From Glaciozyma antarctica PI12 (taxonomy: Eukaryota; Basidiomycota; Microbotryomycetes; Kriegeriales; Camptobasidiaceae), in the NCBI GenBank assembly GCA_002917775.1, contig KZ627160.1:898241-962240 (forward strand): DNA of 64,000 nt, in the 5' to 3' direction. This document shows positions 12,043-23,131 of the stretch, one piece after another. The number at the start of each line of letters is the position of its first letter. The first letter of the stretch is position 1. The notes under the pieces were generated by a model. The model saw only the letters and a program-made list of their open reading frames with translations, did not search any database and was not told the DNA's origin. A program made the translations under genes and the position numbers.

Positions 12043-13019
12043 TCACCCGCGAGGCCGACGCCTACTAACCGCCAGCTCCTCCCACATGACCCTCTCGTCC
12101 TCCACGCGCATCCTCTTCTCCTCCTCTCGCCAATCGCAAGAACACCCGGTGATCAAGCCATACCTGCCTCGTCACGTAATGCAGATCTATCCCGCCTGCG
12201 CCTCGCAGGCGCCTCATGTCCGCCACCAGCCGATCGAGTCGACACCATGCGCGCTCGAGGTACTCGATCTTGAACGCCTCGGGTTTCGAGTTGGTCCAAG
12301 GGAAGTAGAAGAGGGAGAAGTAGTGGAAGAGGGAGTGGAGGAACGAGTTGAGGATGTGGGCGGGGATGGAGGGGGTGCCTGGCTGACTGGCATTGAACGC
12401 TTGGTACGGCGTCGTTTGGTACAAGGCGTAGTAGGATAACTCTCCTGCGATCGGGTGGCTCGTGTTGGCCTTGAGCATCATGGCGCGGAGGTCGGCGAGA
12501 GTGGTGTTTAGCGTGGTGGGGTCGAGGGAGTTGGCGCGGCGTGCGAACGTTTCGGGGAGCACCTGTGTAAGACGGATTAGAATAGTGCAAAGGCCGCTGG
12601 ATCAGAGGAGCAGCGAACCTCAAAGCCTCTTTATGGCTCTTGTCGCTGTTCAAGACGGCGTCCTTGAGCAGGCTGCTGATTTCGGGGTGGCTTGGAATTT
12701 GGGAGAACTCGCCTGGGTGTCGGTTAGGAAGAGCAGCTCGTGCGGGTGGAGAGGTCTAGCGCACTGAGAGGTCCGAACGCGCAATACTCGACCTAGTCGT
12801 TTGTCAAAGGCGGTTGACGGAAACTCGCAGGATCCTGCCGGCACAGCATCTTGTGAGCGGGCCAGAGCTGTTCGAAAGTAGCTTAGTCTTGCTGCTTTGT
12901 CCGAGTTGGAGACGACGCACGAGAGCTTGATGAGCCTGGGAGCAGTAAACGACTTTGCACCTCCCGCAGCGCAGGGACGCGGGAGCGCCACAGACGGCGC
13001 ATTCCTTCGACTGCTTCAT
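12043..13019 (-). pseudogene. MYND zinc-finger gene, copy 3 (disrupted)
   Basis: Start ATG 13017-13019 (MKQSKECAVCG, like copy 1). The MYND finger is complete after splicing: CAVCG, CGRC, VYCSQAHQAL, then after an intron LWPAHKMLC. The next exon carries an in-frame TAG at 12793-12795. Homologous-looking text continues past it (VEYCAFGPL, then after an intron SEFSQIPSHPEISSLLKDAV and SDKSHKEALR), and a long exon follows with VLPETFARRANSLDP, IAGELSYYALYQ and EYLERAWCRLDRLV. Near the end one frame stops at 12065 while the other, with a better ending (RVEDERVMWEELAV), stops at 12043. So there is at least one stop and one probable frame slip. It is the most complete of the three copies, and the TAG could be spliced out by an intron I cannot confirm. 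Function unknown. Confidence 0.6.
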
Positions 13020-14073
13020 ACCAAGCGTGACTGTCAAAGGGGAGTGCAAGCGTCAGCGGTACGCGCTTCAGGAGAGGAAGATGCGGCGCGAGGAGGTCCA
13101 GCACGTCGAGGTGCCACGGTGCTCGCTCCAGCAACGCGGAACAAGCGCGCCGGCTCTTCCTGAGACGCCCATCGCTGGCAACCTCGCCCCCACCACCGCC
13201 GCGTTCGCCCAACGCCGAGGAGACTCACCTCGCAGACGCGTAGGTCGATCTTTTTTGAGACCGACGGAGCAGCTGGCCTCAGTTCGTGAAGCACACACAC
13301 GCGCAGAAGGCCTTGCTGGAGGTCGTGTAGTCTTCCTGCGTCCGCACGGAGCGACGAGCTTCTCCTCGCGAGTCTCTCTATTTCTATCCTGGAAATGCTG
13401 GTATATCTCAGGAAATGCTGGTATATCTCAGAGTTCTCGGAGAATCAAGAACGCCGATTCTGGCTTCATCCACTCTCCTGTCCTCCGAGCCTCGCCGGCG
13501 CCTCGAGGTCGTCCCGCTGAGGCTGGAGGTCGTCTCCAGAAGTTACCAGGCGAGCAAAGTTGAAGGAGAAGCGCTCTGGAGAGGGTCGGGAGCCGGTGTG
13601 GGCGGCGGGAGGAGTTCGAGAGGATGTAGTGGGAGGGGAGATGAGGCGCTGGGTTCGTGGGAGCGACGAGAGGGCGGTTGAGCGAGAGCCAGAGTGCGAG
13701 AGGGCGACTTCCAAATTGATAGCGTGAGTAGGAGTGACGAGGTCTGCCCAAGGGGAATTGAGTGGGCAGCTCCGACGGACGAGCAGAGTCTCCAGCGGAA
13801 GCAGAGCAGTTCACCAAGTCAGTGCACGAGCCGGAGCATAGCGCGGTACGGAATCGCAGTTCCCAACCTCTCTCAGAGGAGACGCAGAGCCTCCGGACCC
13901 CCGACCATCCCCTCTCACCACCACAACGCCCAGCAGATCAGCTCCCACTCCCAAAATCCACCCCTCACATCACCCAAGACACGAGAAAGGTTTGATGGGA
14001 AAGGCATGCGGGCATGAATCATTGCTCCCATATGTCTCCCCCCTCCAAATCCCCAACCACGAAGCGACCACGA
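13020..14073. other. intergenic between MYND copy 3 and the RPS9 3' end
   Basis: About 1 kb. It holds the upstream flank of MYND copy 3, a perfect 20-bp duplication at 13391-13430, and the 3' flank of RPS9. Several open frames exist on both strands, none supported by domains or splice pattern. Confidence 0.4.
13391..13430. repeat. perfect 20-bp tandem duplication
   Basis: The 20-base unit GGAAATGCTGGTATATCTCA is present twice without a mismatch at 13391-13410 and 13411-13430, in a non-coding stretch. It is AT-richer than its surroundings. A perfect copy suggests a recent slippage event or a short functional site in duplicate. Confidence 0.95.
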
Positions 14074-15085
14074 TTACTCCTCGTCGTCCTCCTCGGCGGC
14101 AGCTCCGCTTCCGGCGGCAGCGGCAGCGGCGGCACGCTTCCTCTTCACGCGTCCGGGGCGGGCTCCTCCGTAGGGGGAGGTGAGGGCAAAGTCGATGTGC
14201 TGGTGTTGGGCGAATCGGAGGGTCGGAGTGGAGGGGGCGTGAGGGGGTTCGAGAGGTCGTGGAGAGGCGGGTTGGAGAGAGGGAGTGATGGAGGTGTCGA
14301 GAAGGGCGTAGGGAAGGCGGAGGAGGGGAGAGGTAAAAAAACCGTCAGAGGTCGGGCCTTGAAGGAGGGAAGGATAGGACGCACCTTTTGGGAGTCAAGG
14401 CGGACGACGAAAGAGGGGACGTTGACGATCTGCTTTCCGACACTAAGGGGAGAGAGAGCGCAGGTCAGCATGCCGTCCTCATCGTCGTGTGTGTGGCCTC
14501 TCCAAATCGCCGATAATCTCCCCCTCCCCACGCGTCCTTCAGCAATGCTGCCCTCCCAGTCCCTCCCAATGCATCCTCCCCTTCCTCCCAGGTACGCCCG
14601 ACTTACCGGATGTGGCGCTGGCGGATGAGAACACGAGCGTGGTGAATGCTCTTGGCGAGTCCGCTCTTGAAGACCTGAGTCTGGAGGCGGCGCTCGAGGA
14701 AGTCCTCGACCTTGAGGGCAAGAACGTAATCGAGGCGCATGCGCTGCTCGTCGAGGACACCAATGCGAATGAGGCGGCGGATGAGGGCGTTTCCCTCGAA
14801 GAGACGCTTGGGGTCCTTCTCGTCGAGCTTGAGGAGCTCACGAGCGGCGCGACGGATCTTGGAAAGGACGAGGGCGATGCGCCAGATTTCGCGCTTGTTG
14901 CGGAGACCGTACTCTCCGGCGAGCTTGAGCTCAGCGTCAAGGCGGGCCGACTCGAACGGGCGACGGGGGACCTTGTACACCTTCGAGTGGTTTCGAGGGG
15001 CGAGAGGCACTGCGCAGGGATCAAACGGTCAGCCCTCCTTCACAACGGCAAGCAGGTAGTCGTCTAGGGCGGCCGTGTACGCACT
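14074..15085 (-). CDS. RPS9: 40S ribosomal protein S9 (uS4)
   Basis: Minus-strand gene whose protein is almost unchanged from other fungi: [19 protein letters not shown], then [39 protein letters not shown] and the S4 RNA-binding domain to RQRHIR. Two more exons give [19 protein letters not shown] and [20 protein letters not shown], with an Ala-rich acidic tail ending at 14074. uS4 binds 16S-like rRNA early in small-subunit assembly and helps decoding fidelity. The start codon is split: the A is at 15085, an intron of 75 nt (15010-15084, donor GTGCGT, acceptor GCGCAG) follows, and TG opens the next exon. No ATG is available downstream at the right place, so this arrangement is needed to give the conserved N-terminus. 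The leader upstream is pyrimidine-rich, as usual for ribosomal protein genes. Confidence 0.96.
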
Positions 15086-16749
15086 GTTGGGCGGTTGTTG
15101 GAGGAGAGAACGACGACGAGAAGCAAGAGGTGGCGCGGGCTCGGAGGGACGCAAATCTGGCCTCAGCTAATTACTCAATTTTTGGCCACTTTGATCACAC
15201 AAAATATTTACATCTCCTCTTCCCCTTAGGGAGGAGGGAAGGGGAAAGCAAGGGCTGTGGGCAGGGTAGAAAGATTCAAGCAAAGGACAATACAGGAGAC
15301 GAGGCGAAAGAGGCAGAGTGCCGTGGCTTTGTCGCGCTCTCTTTGGCTCAGGACTTCCGGAATCCGGGCCTGTCTCCTCCGACCCCACCTGGTCCACCGC
15401 CGGCTCTGCTCTCAGTGCCGATGCCACCTCCGAGCTGGAGGCCGCCAAAAGCCCCGCAACGAACGAACGAGTCGTCAGGAAAGCTCAGAGGTACGTCCTG
15501 CCCGCGCGGAGAGAGGAGAAACTGATGAACAGTGCGTGGGAGATGGTGATGGGGGATCAGGAGAAAATGACGGAGGGGAATTGCGGAGAAAGGGGAGTGG
15601 AAGAAGACTGCGGCGGAAGGAGAGGATGAGTTTAGAGAGGGCGAAGGGGAAGGTGGAGAGGTGCGTTTTCGTGTGCCGGTTAGCTGGAAAGGTGGACGAT
15701 GCGTTTGGACGGGACCGTGCGATTGGGATGGCGGTGGGAGATTTGGAGAAGCAGGAGGAGGGGAATTTGAGGGCGGAGAAGGCCGAGTGGACGGAGGGGT
15801 GAGAGAGGTGGAGGTGTTGCGACTGGAGTTTGGACGGGTGGTGTCGCTACCACATCTGGCGAAAGAAGTTTAAAGCAGCGAGCGACGTGGACGTCGCGCA
15901 GGCCAAACTGCGAGCGAGCGAAAGAACGCGTTTGGGCGAGCCGGCTTCTGCTGAGCTTCTTCAAGGCAAGGCTTTAAAGCTTGATGCATAATCGCTTTTG
16001 AACGAAACGAAGAGCGCCGCGTCTTCTTCCTGAGCAGAGTCCCTGGGAAGAGCAGCGGTTGGCGCGCTGAGTGACAGGAACCGTTTATGTGCCTCCACTG
16101 GCCAGGCCTTCCTGATCCCCACGCAGATTCAAGAGATTTTTCCTGTTAAGACTGAAGCATCGTCTCGCCAGGTAGGCTGAGTGCTGAGTTCACGAGCAGA
16201 AGGTGCGCGTTGGACAATCCGGAGCAGATCTCGTGCGCTGCCAAAGGCGGTCGTCCCGTTCGTAGCTTGCGACGCTGGTTGCGGTGCTGTTCTTGATCTT
16301 TGCTAGCAGTGGAGGTAGAGCAGCTAGGAGAGCAGAGACGTTAGGAGAGCAGTCCGTCAGACGACTCGCGCGCAGGAGCCAGGTGAACGCAGAGCTTCGT
16401 GCGGCCACTTCTGGCGGGCTTACTGAGTCGTGGTGCATCCGTAGGAGCTCTCCAAGACTGAAAGCAGAGCAGGGGTCGTTGAGGAGGAGTTGGAGGTAAG
16501 AGAGAGAGAGAGGCGTGCCCCAGGGCGGACAAGTTGGCAGGCCTTGGCCATTTCGTCGTGTGGGCCTGCTTGGACACTCGCTGCTCTCCCTCAGTCTCTC
16601 TCGCAAACACCTCGACAGAGCACACCTACAACAGCAACCGCACGCCGTACACGGTACAGCTCCACCAAGTCGTCCACGCTCAGCCGCCTCAGCTTGTCAC
16701 GCCGTTTTTCAGCCAATAGGTTCGGTCCACGCTCGTGTCGACTCTCAAC
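15086..16749. other. intergenic between RPS9 and NST1 (divergent promoters)
   Basis: About 1.65 kb between divergent genes. The left end is the pyrimidine-rich RPS9 leader; the right end is the NST1 leader exon. Around 15650-15800 the minus strand has a coding-like run of C-ending codons (SALKFPSSCFSKSPTAIPI), but no start, splice pair or family match makes it a gene. Nothing else is recognised. Confidence 0.4.
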
Positions 16750-16831
16750 GTGAGCATTCGCCGCAACGCCGTAGCTGCCAGAGCAAGGCAGAGGGAAGAA
16801 CGCTAGCTAACTACGACTACCGCGCTCGCAG
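16750..16831 (+). other. 5'UTR intron of NST1
   Basis: A donor (CAAC|GTGAGC) at 16750, a CTAAC branch site and an acceptor CTCGCAG ending at 16831 sit directly before the NST1 ATG. The splice would place the start codon at the first base of the second exon. Confidence 0.65.
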
Positions 16832-19800
16832 ATGCCGCCTATTCGAACTGGCAACCCGTCGGCACCCCCCGGAGCGTTCCCTCAACCACCTCCTCCTCCC
16901 GCCGCAACCACGAAGGCCAAGAAGAAGAAGAAGAACAAGGGAAAGAAGGGTGGAGATGGTGGAGGGAACGGCGCCAACGAGGGACGGCACGACGACGAGG
17001 ACGAGGACAGCGACGACCTTCCCCCGCTCGAAGACATCGACTCTGACCCTCCTGCGATCCCTCTCCCCGCTCGACCATCCTCCCGCACCTCCCACGCCCC
17101 TCCCGCGCCACCCAACTTTGTCAACCCTCCTCACCCGCACGCCCACTCGACTCCGTCCGACTTGCTGAGCACCGCGTCGGACCTCTATCGCCAGATCGAA
17201 GCTGCAGCCGCCAGCGCCCTCTCGACTCACCCCTCCTTTGCCGCCTCCTTCCCTCCTCCTCCCCCAGGCACGGGCGTAGCGACCGACGAAGCGTACTGGA
17301 CGTCCCTCCCTCAGCACCTTCGGCAGTTCATTCGCTCCGCCCTTCCTCTCGCCGCTGGACTCACCGCCCCTCCCGCTCCTGGCGGCGTAGGAGTCGGCGT
17401 GGGAGTAACGGGAGTCAACGGTCAACCTCTCCCACCTCTCACGCACGACCAGCTCTCGAGCGCAGCAGCTCAGCTCGCTCAGGTCGTCCAGTCGAACTGG
17501 GGTCAACTCGGCCTCGGACCCATCCCTGCCGCAGCGACTGCAGGGCAGAACCGTACGGGGAGCGCGACGATCTCGCTGGGCAGCTTCCCCGTGACGATGC
17601 CGACGCGGGAGCAGATGGAAGCGGCGATCGGGTCCATGGGAGGACTGAGCGAGCTCGGGGTCGGAGGAGGAGGAGAGGAGGAGCAGTTTGAGCTCACCGA
17701 GGACGAGGATTCCAAGGAGGGCGGGGAGCAGACGAAAAAGAAGAACAAGAAGAAGAAGAAGAAGGCCGCCGCCGCTGCAGCAGCAGCAGCACCTCCCCCT
17801 CCTCCTCCCGCCCCCGCCCCCGCTCCTCGACCTCCCGTCGCTCGCCCCAACCCTCCCAAGACTCCCCCGCCTCCTCCTCGCGCCCCCGCAGCGCAGACGA
17901 ACGGCAAGCAGCCCGCACCGCCGCATCAGCAGCAACAGCAGCAGCAGAAGGACTACCCCAAGGCTCCTCCCCCCGGCGCCTACCCTCACACTCCTTCCGC
18001 TCCTCCGCCCGCACCGACTCCCAGTATCGCCCCCAAGGCTGGACCGTCGAGCGAGCGAGAACGGATCCGAGACTTTTGGCTTGGGCTCGAGGAGGGAGAG
18101 CGGAGGGCGTTGGTCAAGGTGGAGAAGGAGGCCGTCTTGCGCAAGATGAAGGAGCAGCAGCGGAGTGGTTGCAGTTGTGCCGTCTGCGGACGCAAGAGGT
18201 ACGTCGCGCTTCGTTCTTCGGCAGCAGGGAGGGGGGAGAGAGCTAACCCGCGTTCGATTGCGCACACAGAACTGCCATCGAGGAAGAGCTCGAAGTCCTC
18301 TACGACGCCTACTACGACGAACTCGAATCGTACGCCAACCACCAAGTCCGCTACGCCTCGTCAGGCTACACGATCGCACCCCCACCTGGTCCCGGCCCGT
18401 TCCCCGGCTCCGTCGACGCAGCCTCCCTCCCCTCCCCCGCTCCGCCGCCCAAGAAGCCTTCGGGGATCGTCAAGACGACTCGGGACCACAAGAACGTTCG
18501 ACCGGCGGCGAAGAAGAAGCCGCCGCAGAGCGAGGGACCGGCGCATGGAGAGCCGGGGCACACGCATAGTCAGAGCTGTCCGCATCATCCGCATAATCAT
18601 CAAGGGCATGCGACGCCCGCGACGACGGCGGCCAAGGCGAAGGGAGCGGCGGTGGAGGAGCAGTATGAGGAGGATGAGGAGGGGGACGAGGAGGAGGAGG
18701 AGGAGTACGATGAGGATGAGGAGGAGTATGATGAGGAGGATGAGGAGGAGGAGGTGAGTTTGCGAGAGAGGTGGAGGAAGGGAGGGAGCTGATCGGCGTG
18801 TGCATGTGCAGTACGATGAGGAGGAACAGGAGCAGCCGGCGCAGGACGAGGTGCCGAAGAAAGCTGCAGCGGCAAAGGAGAAGGATGGTGGAGCCGACTT
18901 CTTTGGGTTCGGCAAGAGCTTGACGGTCAAAGGTTCGTTCGTACGGCGTTCGTCGAGAAGCAGCAGCTGATCCTCCCTCCCTCCCCTCCCCTCCTACCCT
19001 CCTCGCGCCATCACCCACTCCATCAACCCACCTCTCCCCCCACCCCTTCGACCAACCTCTCCGCTCCCCCAACCGCTCTCCACCTCTCCGACCCGCCCCT
19101 CCCACCGCCTCGCGTCCATGCTCTCTCCGCCAATCTCCAGGTGGCATCCTAACCGTCGCCGACGACCTCCTCAAGAATGACGGCCAGAAGTTCCTCGAGA
19201 TGATGGAGCAGCTCGCCGACAAGCGGATCCAGCGAGAGCGCGAAGCGGCCGACAGCGTCAACGATGCCGACGACGACGAAGATGGCTCCGAGGACGAGTA
19301 CGACGAGGATGAGGATGAGGACGAGTGCGTGCTCGCTTTCGATGTGAGCTAGGATGGGGAGCTGATGCGTGCTTTTTGCAGGGATGATGATGACGACGAG
19401 GGAGACGATGAGGACGACGAGGAGGAGGTCATGACCGAGGCTGAACGGATGGAGGAGGGTCGACGGATGTTCCAGATCTTCGCGGCGCGCATGTTCGAGC
19501 AGCGAGTGCTCACAGCGTATCGGGAGAAGGTGAGTCGGGGCGTCGTTGGCGATGTAGGAGGGAGCTGATGGCGTTGAGTGCAGGTCGCGTCTGAACGGCA
19601 GAAGCAGCTGCTTCGGGAGCTCGAGGAGGAGGAGCGACTGGCCGAGGAGAAGGAGCTCAAGAAGGCGAAGGAGAACCAGAAGAAGAAGGACAAGAAGAAG
19701 TACGTCGTCGCGTTCCTCGTTCCTCGCGTGGGCTGCTTGCTGACGCGCCATCTCTACTCTCCAGGGACCAGAAGCAGAAGAAGGACGACTTCCGACTTCG

Positions 19801-21450
19801 GAAGGAAGCCGAGCGCGAGGCGGAGGAGCAGGCGAAGCGACAAGCCGAGGACGCTCGACTCGAGGAGGAACGTCGTCGGAACGAAGAGCAGCGGCTCAAG
19901 CGCGAAGCTGAACGCAAGCTCAAGGAGGAGGAGCGTCAGAAGAAGGACGAGAAGCTGCGGATCGCAAAGGAAGAGGAGCGGCTCAAGAAGGAGGAGAAGC
20001 TTCGCGTCGCCAAGGAGGCTCGTCTCGCCCTCGAGAAGGAGCAGCGTGAGAAGAAGGCCAAGGATGACGCTGAGCGCAAGGCGCGCGACGCGGCGGACAA
20101 GAAGGATCGCCAAGGAGCGCGTCGAGAAGGAGCGCCTCGAGAAGGAACACCGCGACGCCGAGGCGGAGAAGGAGCGGAACGCTGCCGCTGCTGCTCGAGC
20201 ACAGGCAGCCGTTCTCGCCGCCGCTCGACTCAAGCAGCAACTCCCCAAGTCGCCCCCGATCCTCCGACCCGCCGTCAACAAGCCGCAGAACATCCCTGGA
20301 TTCCCCAAGGGCCCCGTCGCGAAGCCGATGGCGATTCCGAACCAGCAGCAAGTCCCCGGCGGATCTCGCCAACCTCTTCCTCCTGGCGTCCTCGCTCGAC
20401 AACTCTCCGGCCCGCCCCCTCCTCAGCACTCGCACCAGCAGCAGCAGATGGCCCCGCATCAGCAGCAGCGACCCGTCGGCCCTCCTCCCCATCAGCAACT
20501 CCCTTCGTTCGTCCAGCGTCCTCCGGCTTCCCAGCAGGGCATGAACGGCGTCGTCCCCTCGTCGCGCATGTTCCCTCTGCCCTCGTCGCAGTCGTTTGGC
20601 AACATCGGGATGCAGCAGCAGCAGCAGCAGCAGTCGTTCGCGCCTCACCAGCAGCAACAACAACAGCAGCAGCACCAGCAGCAGCAGCAGCAGCTCCACC
20701 CACAGCAGCAGCAGCAACACCTCGCCCTCTCTCCAACCCTCAACCGCAACGCTCCCATCGGCCCTCCCCCTTCCTCCGGACCCGGACCCACCTCGATCGC
20801 TGGAACGTCGGTCCCTCGCACGAACGGTATTCCCATCTCGCCCATCGCCCCTCCTCCGGCTTCGAGCGCACAAGGGATGCCCTCGCCGTCGCCCAGGCCG
20901 ATGAACGTTGGCCCTATCGGCGGTACGATCGGACGCCCATCATCGTCCATCTCGATGGGTCACTCGAACGGCCGGTCCTCGTCCCCTCCTCCTCGCATCT
21001 TTGGATCCTCGGCGCTCCTCGAGGACGACGAGATCGTCGAGCCGTCAAGGTCGTCGTCGCAGAGCTGGTCGGCGTCGCCGTTCTCGTCGGGAATCTGGGG
21101 TGCGCCTGCGATCCCGGCGCAGATCGTTACGCCGGACAGGAACTCGGTCATTCGCGACCGCGCAAGGGTCAGCTACGTCAAGCTCGACGAGCTCAGCAAC
21201 GGCACCAACGCTCCTATCGCGATTGGCGACATTCATCGAGCCCTCATCACGCTCTGGCCGGATTCAGTCTCTGTAGAGTGCGTTCCTTTCCCGTCTTTCT
21301 CGCGTTTAGCAGTTGCTGACGTCGCTTTGAACGTGCAGTCTCAAGGAGCTCGTCGAGTCGATGCTCCAGGAGGGGAGCATGGCGAACGGTGGAGGGAGCT
21401 TCGCGTTTACGCAGCGGGGAGAGGGTCTTTATGCTCAGTACAACTCCTGA
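16832..21450 (+). CDS. NST1: NST1-type stress-response protein
   Basis: Large plus-strand gene of about eight exons. The N-terminus has a Lys-rich block and Pro/Ala-rich linkers. The conserved core is [10 protein letters not shown], then after an intron [20 protein letters not shown], followed by a His-rich stretch and long Glu/Asp runs. [20 protein letters not shown] and the [20 protein letters not shown] helix come next. A charged coiled coil of about 130 residues follows, then Gln/Pro-rich low complexity (CAG runs), and a C-terminal domain with [24 protein letters not shown] and the stop at 21448-21450. Nst1 is a coiled-coil, condensate-associated protein that influences salt tolerance and binds the splicing factor Msl1 in yeast. 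Around 20101-20108 the coiled-coil frame slips by one base; removing one G of the GG pair would restore continuity. This may be an assembly error. The gene is otherwise full length. Confidence 0.88.
20611..20719 (+). repeat. CAG/CAA trinucleotide tract coding polyglutamine
   Basis: Interrupted runs of CAG with some CAA and CAC encode several stretches of five to eight glutamines in the C-terminal low-complexity part of NST1. Such tracts vary in length between strains. Confidence 0.9.
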
Positions 21451-21687
21451 TCATGTCGCAAGTGCAAATTGAAATCCTGCCTCGGACCTCAGGACTTGAA
21501 GAGCTCGAAGCGAAGGGGCAGCAGTCGAGAGAGGACTTCGCGTGCGCGCGTCGGCGCGCGACGTCGACGCTGGTCTCTCTCCAACCTTCTCCCCCCGTTA
21601 TTCTTCCACCAGCAAGCCCGCGCAAGCTATTTATACCTTTCGCAAGGCGTCTGCATTCCAGGACGGCGACTCGAGCTCCCTCAGCGA

Positions 21688-22318
21688 TGGCAGCCATCAC
21701 CATTCGCCCCTCCACCTCCTCCCCCTCCGACGCGACCCAAGTCCCCCGCCTCCTCAACGCTGCCATCCCCTGGCTCAACTCGATAGGCTACACGCACTGG
21801 GGCGTCCCCTCCGCCACTCCTCGTCCTAATCCCATGCCTGAAGTCACTCCTGGAGACTTCGAGACGGGCCGCGCCTGGTTCGCCGTCACCGACGAGGGAA
21901 CGCTAGAGGAGAAGGTCGTGGGGGTTATCGTGCTGAGCGTGAAGCCGGCGAGCTATTGTGCGCCGACGGTGGACTGGGGACTGGGGAAGGAGGCGTTCCT
22001 CAAGCTGCTCGTCACGGATCGCGAGGCGAAAGGGCTGGGAGTGGGGGAGCTGCTGCTGGATTTTGGGAAGGAGGAGTGCCGGAGAAGACGGCTAGAATGG
22101 TTGAGGAGCGACTGCTTCAGGGCGCTGGAGGAGGAGAGGGACTTGCTCGTCAAGTGAGTTCACTCCGGGCTGGTGAGGTGGCTCGAGGAGGGCGCTGATG
22201 CTTCTTTGACAGGTACTACGAGCGGAACGGATTCACCAAGGACGGTACTTTTGAACTGCCCGACAAGCACGGCCCAGGAATGCTGTTCACGGGCTGGTAC
22301 CTTGACCAGAAGCTGTGA
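21688..22318 (+). CDS. GNAT-family N-acetyltransferase
   Basis: Two-exon plus-strand gene. The ATG at 21688 gives MAAITIRPSTSSPSDATQV, then an Ile/Leu-rich first helix (LLNAAIPWLNSIGYTHWG). The GNAT core is visible as WFAVTDEG, VVGVIVLSV, FLKLLVTDREAKGLGVGELL (beta4 plus the acetyl-CoA-binding R/Q-x-x-G-x-G/A turn, here EAKGLGVG) and CRRRRLEWLRSDCF. The intron at 22154-22212 is joined in frame to YYERNGFTKDGTFELP, the usual last strand. About 190 residues, a normal size for a single GNAT domain. The substrate cannot be told; fungal relatives include small-molecule and protein N-terminal acetylases. It starts about 240 bp after the NST1 stop. Confidence 0.85.
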
Positions 22319-23131
22319 GTGAGCGTCGAGACGCGGGTGGTCGACTCTGGCAGTCTGCGACTTCAGAGGTGAGCATTTCCTTGAGTACGGGCGTAAGAGA
22401 GCGTACTGACTCCTACGCGCTAGTTAGAACCGGCTAACGAGCTCGCTGGCAGAGGTCTCGCAATGCAAGTCTGAGGTCTCTTCATCGCACGAGATCCGTG
22501 TGTTACCGATCTCTTCCTAACACTGCTCTATACTTTCGCACCAGCTCTGAGCCTGCTTCAGATTTGTCGTCGCCGCTGTACACTCTTCAGCTACCCTCGC
22601 GTGCAGTTCTCGCTCGCTCGTGCAGCTGCTTCTACTCCGACGTGGGATGAGATGAGATCGTGCTTGAGTTCTGCTTCTTGTCCTCATCTCAAGTACAGCG
22701 TCGCCAAACGTTAAAGTCGGGTTCACGAACGGCCAACGCGGCACTTTGAACTCCGCGCAGCTCCGCTCTGCCTCTCGCCCTTCTCTCCTGCGCTCACCTC
22801 GTTCTGGAAGCTAGCTGCTCTCAGTTCCCCCGCACGCTGCTTCACTCCAGTATCAGCCGAACTCCCATCTGCCCCGATCGACCTCCAGGAGGATCCGATC
22901 CGCCAACTTGAACAAGGTGAGCTTCCCGCGCCAATACGCCGTAGTAGGACATGCCGGACGCCGCTACGTCTGCGTTCTTCACTCATACGTGTGGCGCAGT
23001 CTGGAGCTTGTGGGGGATAGACTTCCCTCCCCCGTCGGAGCCTCCGGACTTTCGTCCTCCGCCACGTCCTCCTCTTCGGAACAGCAGCTGACTTCGACTC
23101 TCTCTGGCAAGATCACTCGACGGTTTCGAAT
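22319..23131. other. intergenic before MYND copy 2
   Basis: About 800 bp without a supported gene. It contains the 3' flank of the acetyltransferase gene and the upstream flank of the third MYND copy, which does not resemble the flanks of the other copies. Confidence 0.4.

Noticed and set aside
15008-15010. GTG as the start codon of RPS9
   Set aside because: The GTG straddles the acceptor AG; splicing gives a proper ATG with the A from the upstream exon.
16817-18385. 522-residue open frame on the minus strand opposite NST1
   Set aside because: It mirrors the NST1 exon; its Arg/Leu-rich text is the shadow of Glu/Lys/Pro codons, and the plus strand has the conserved protein.
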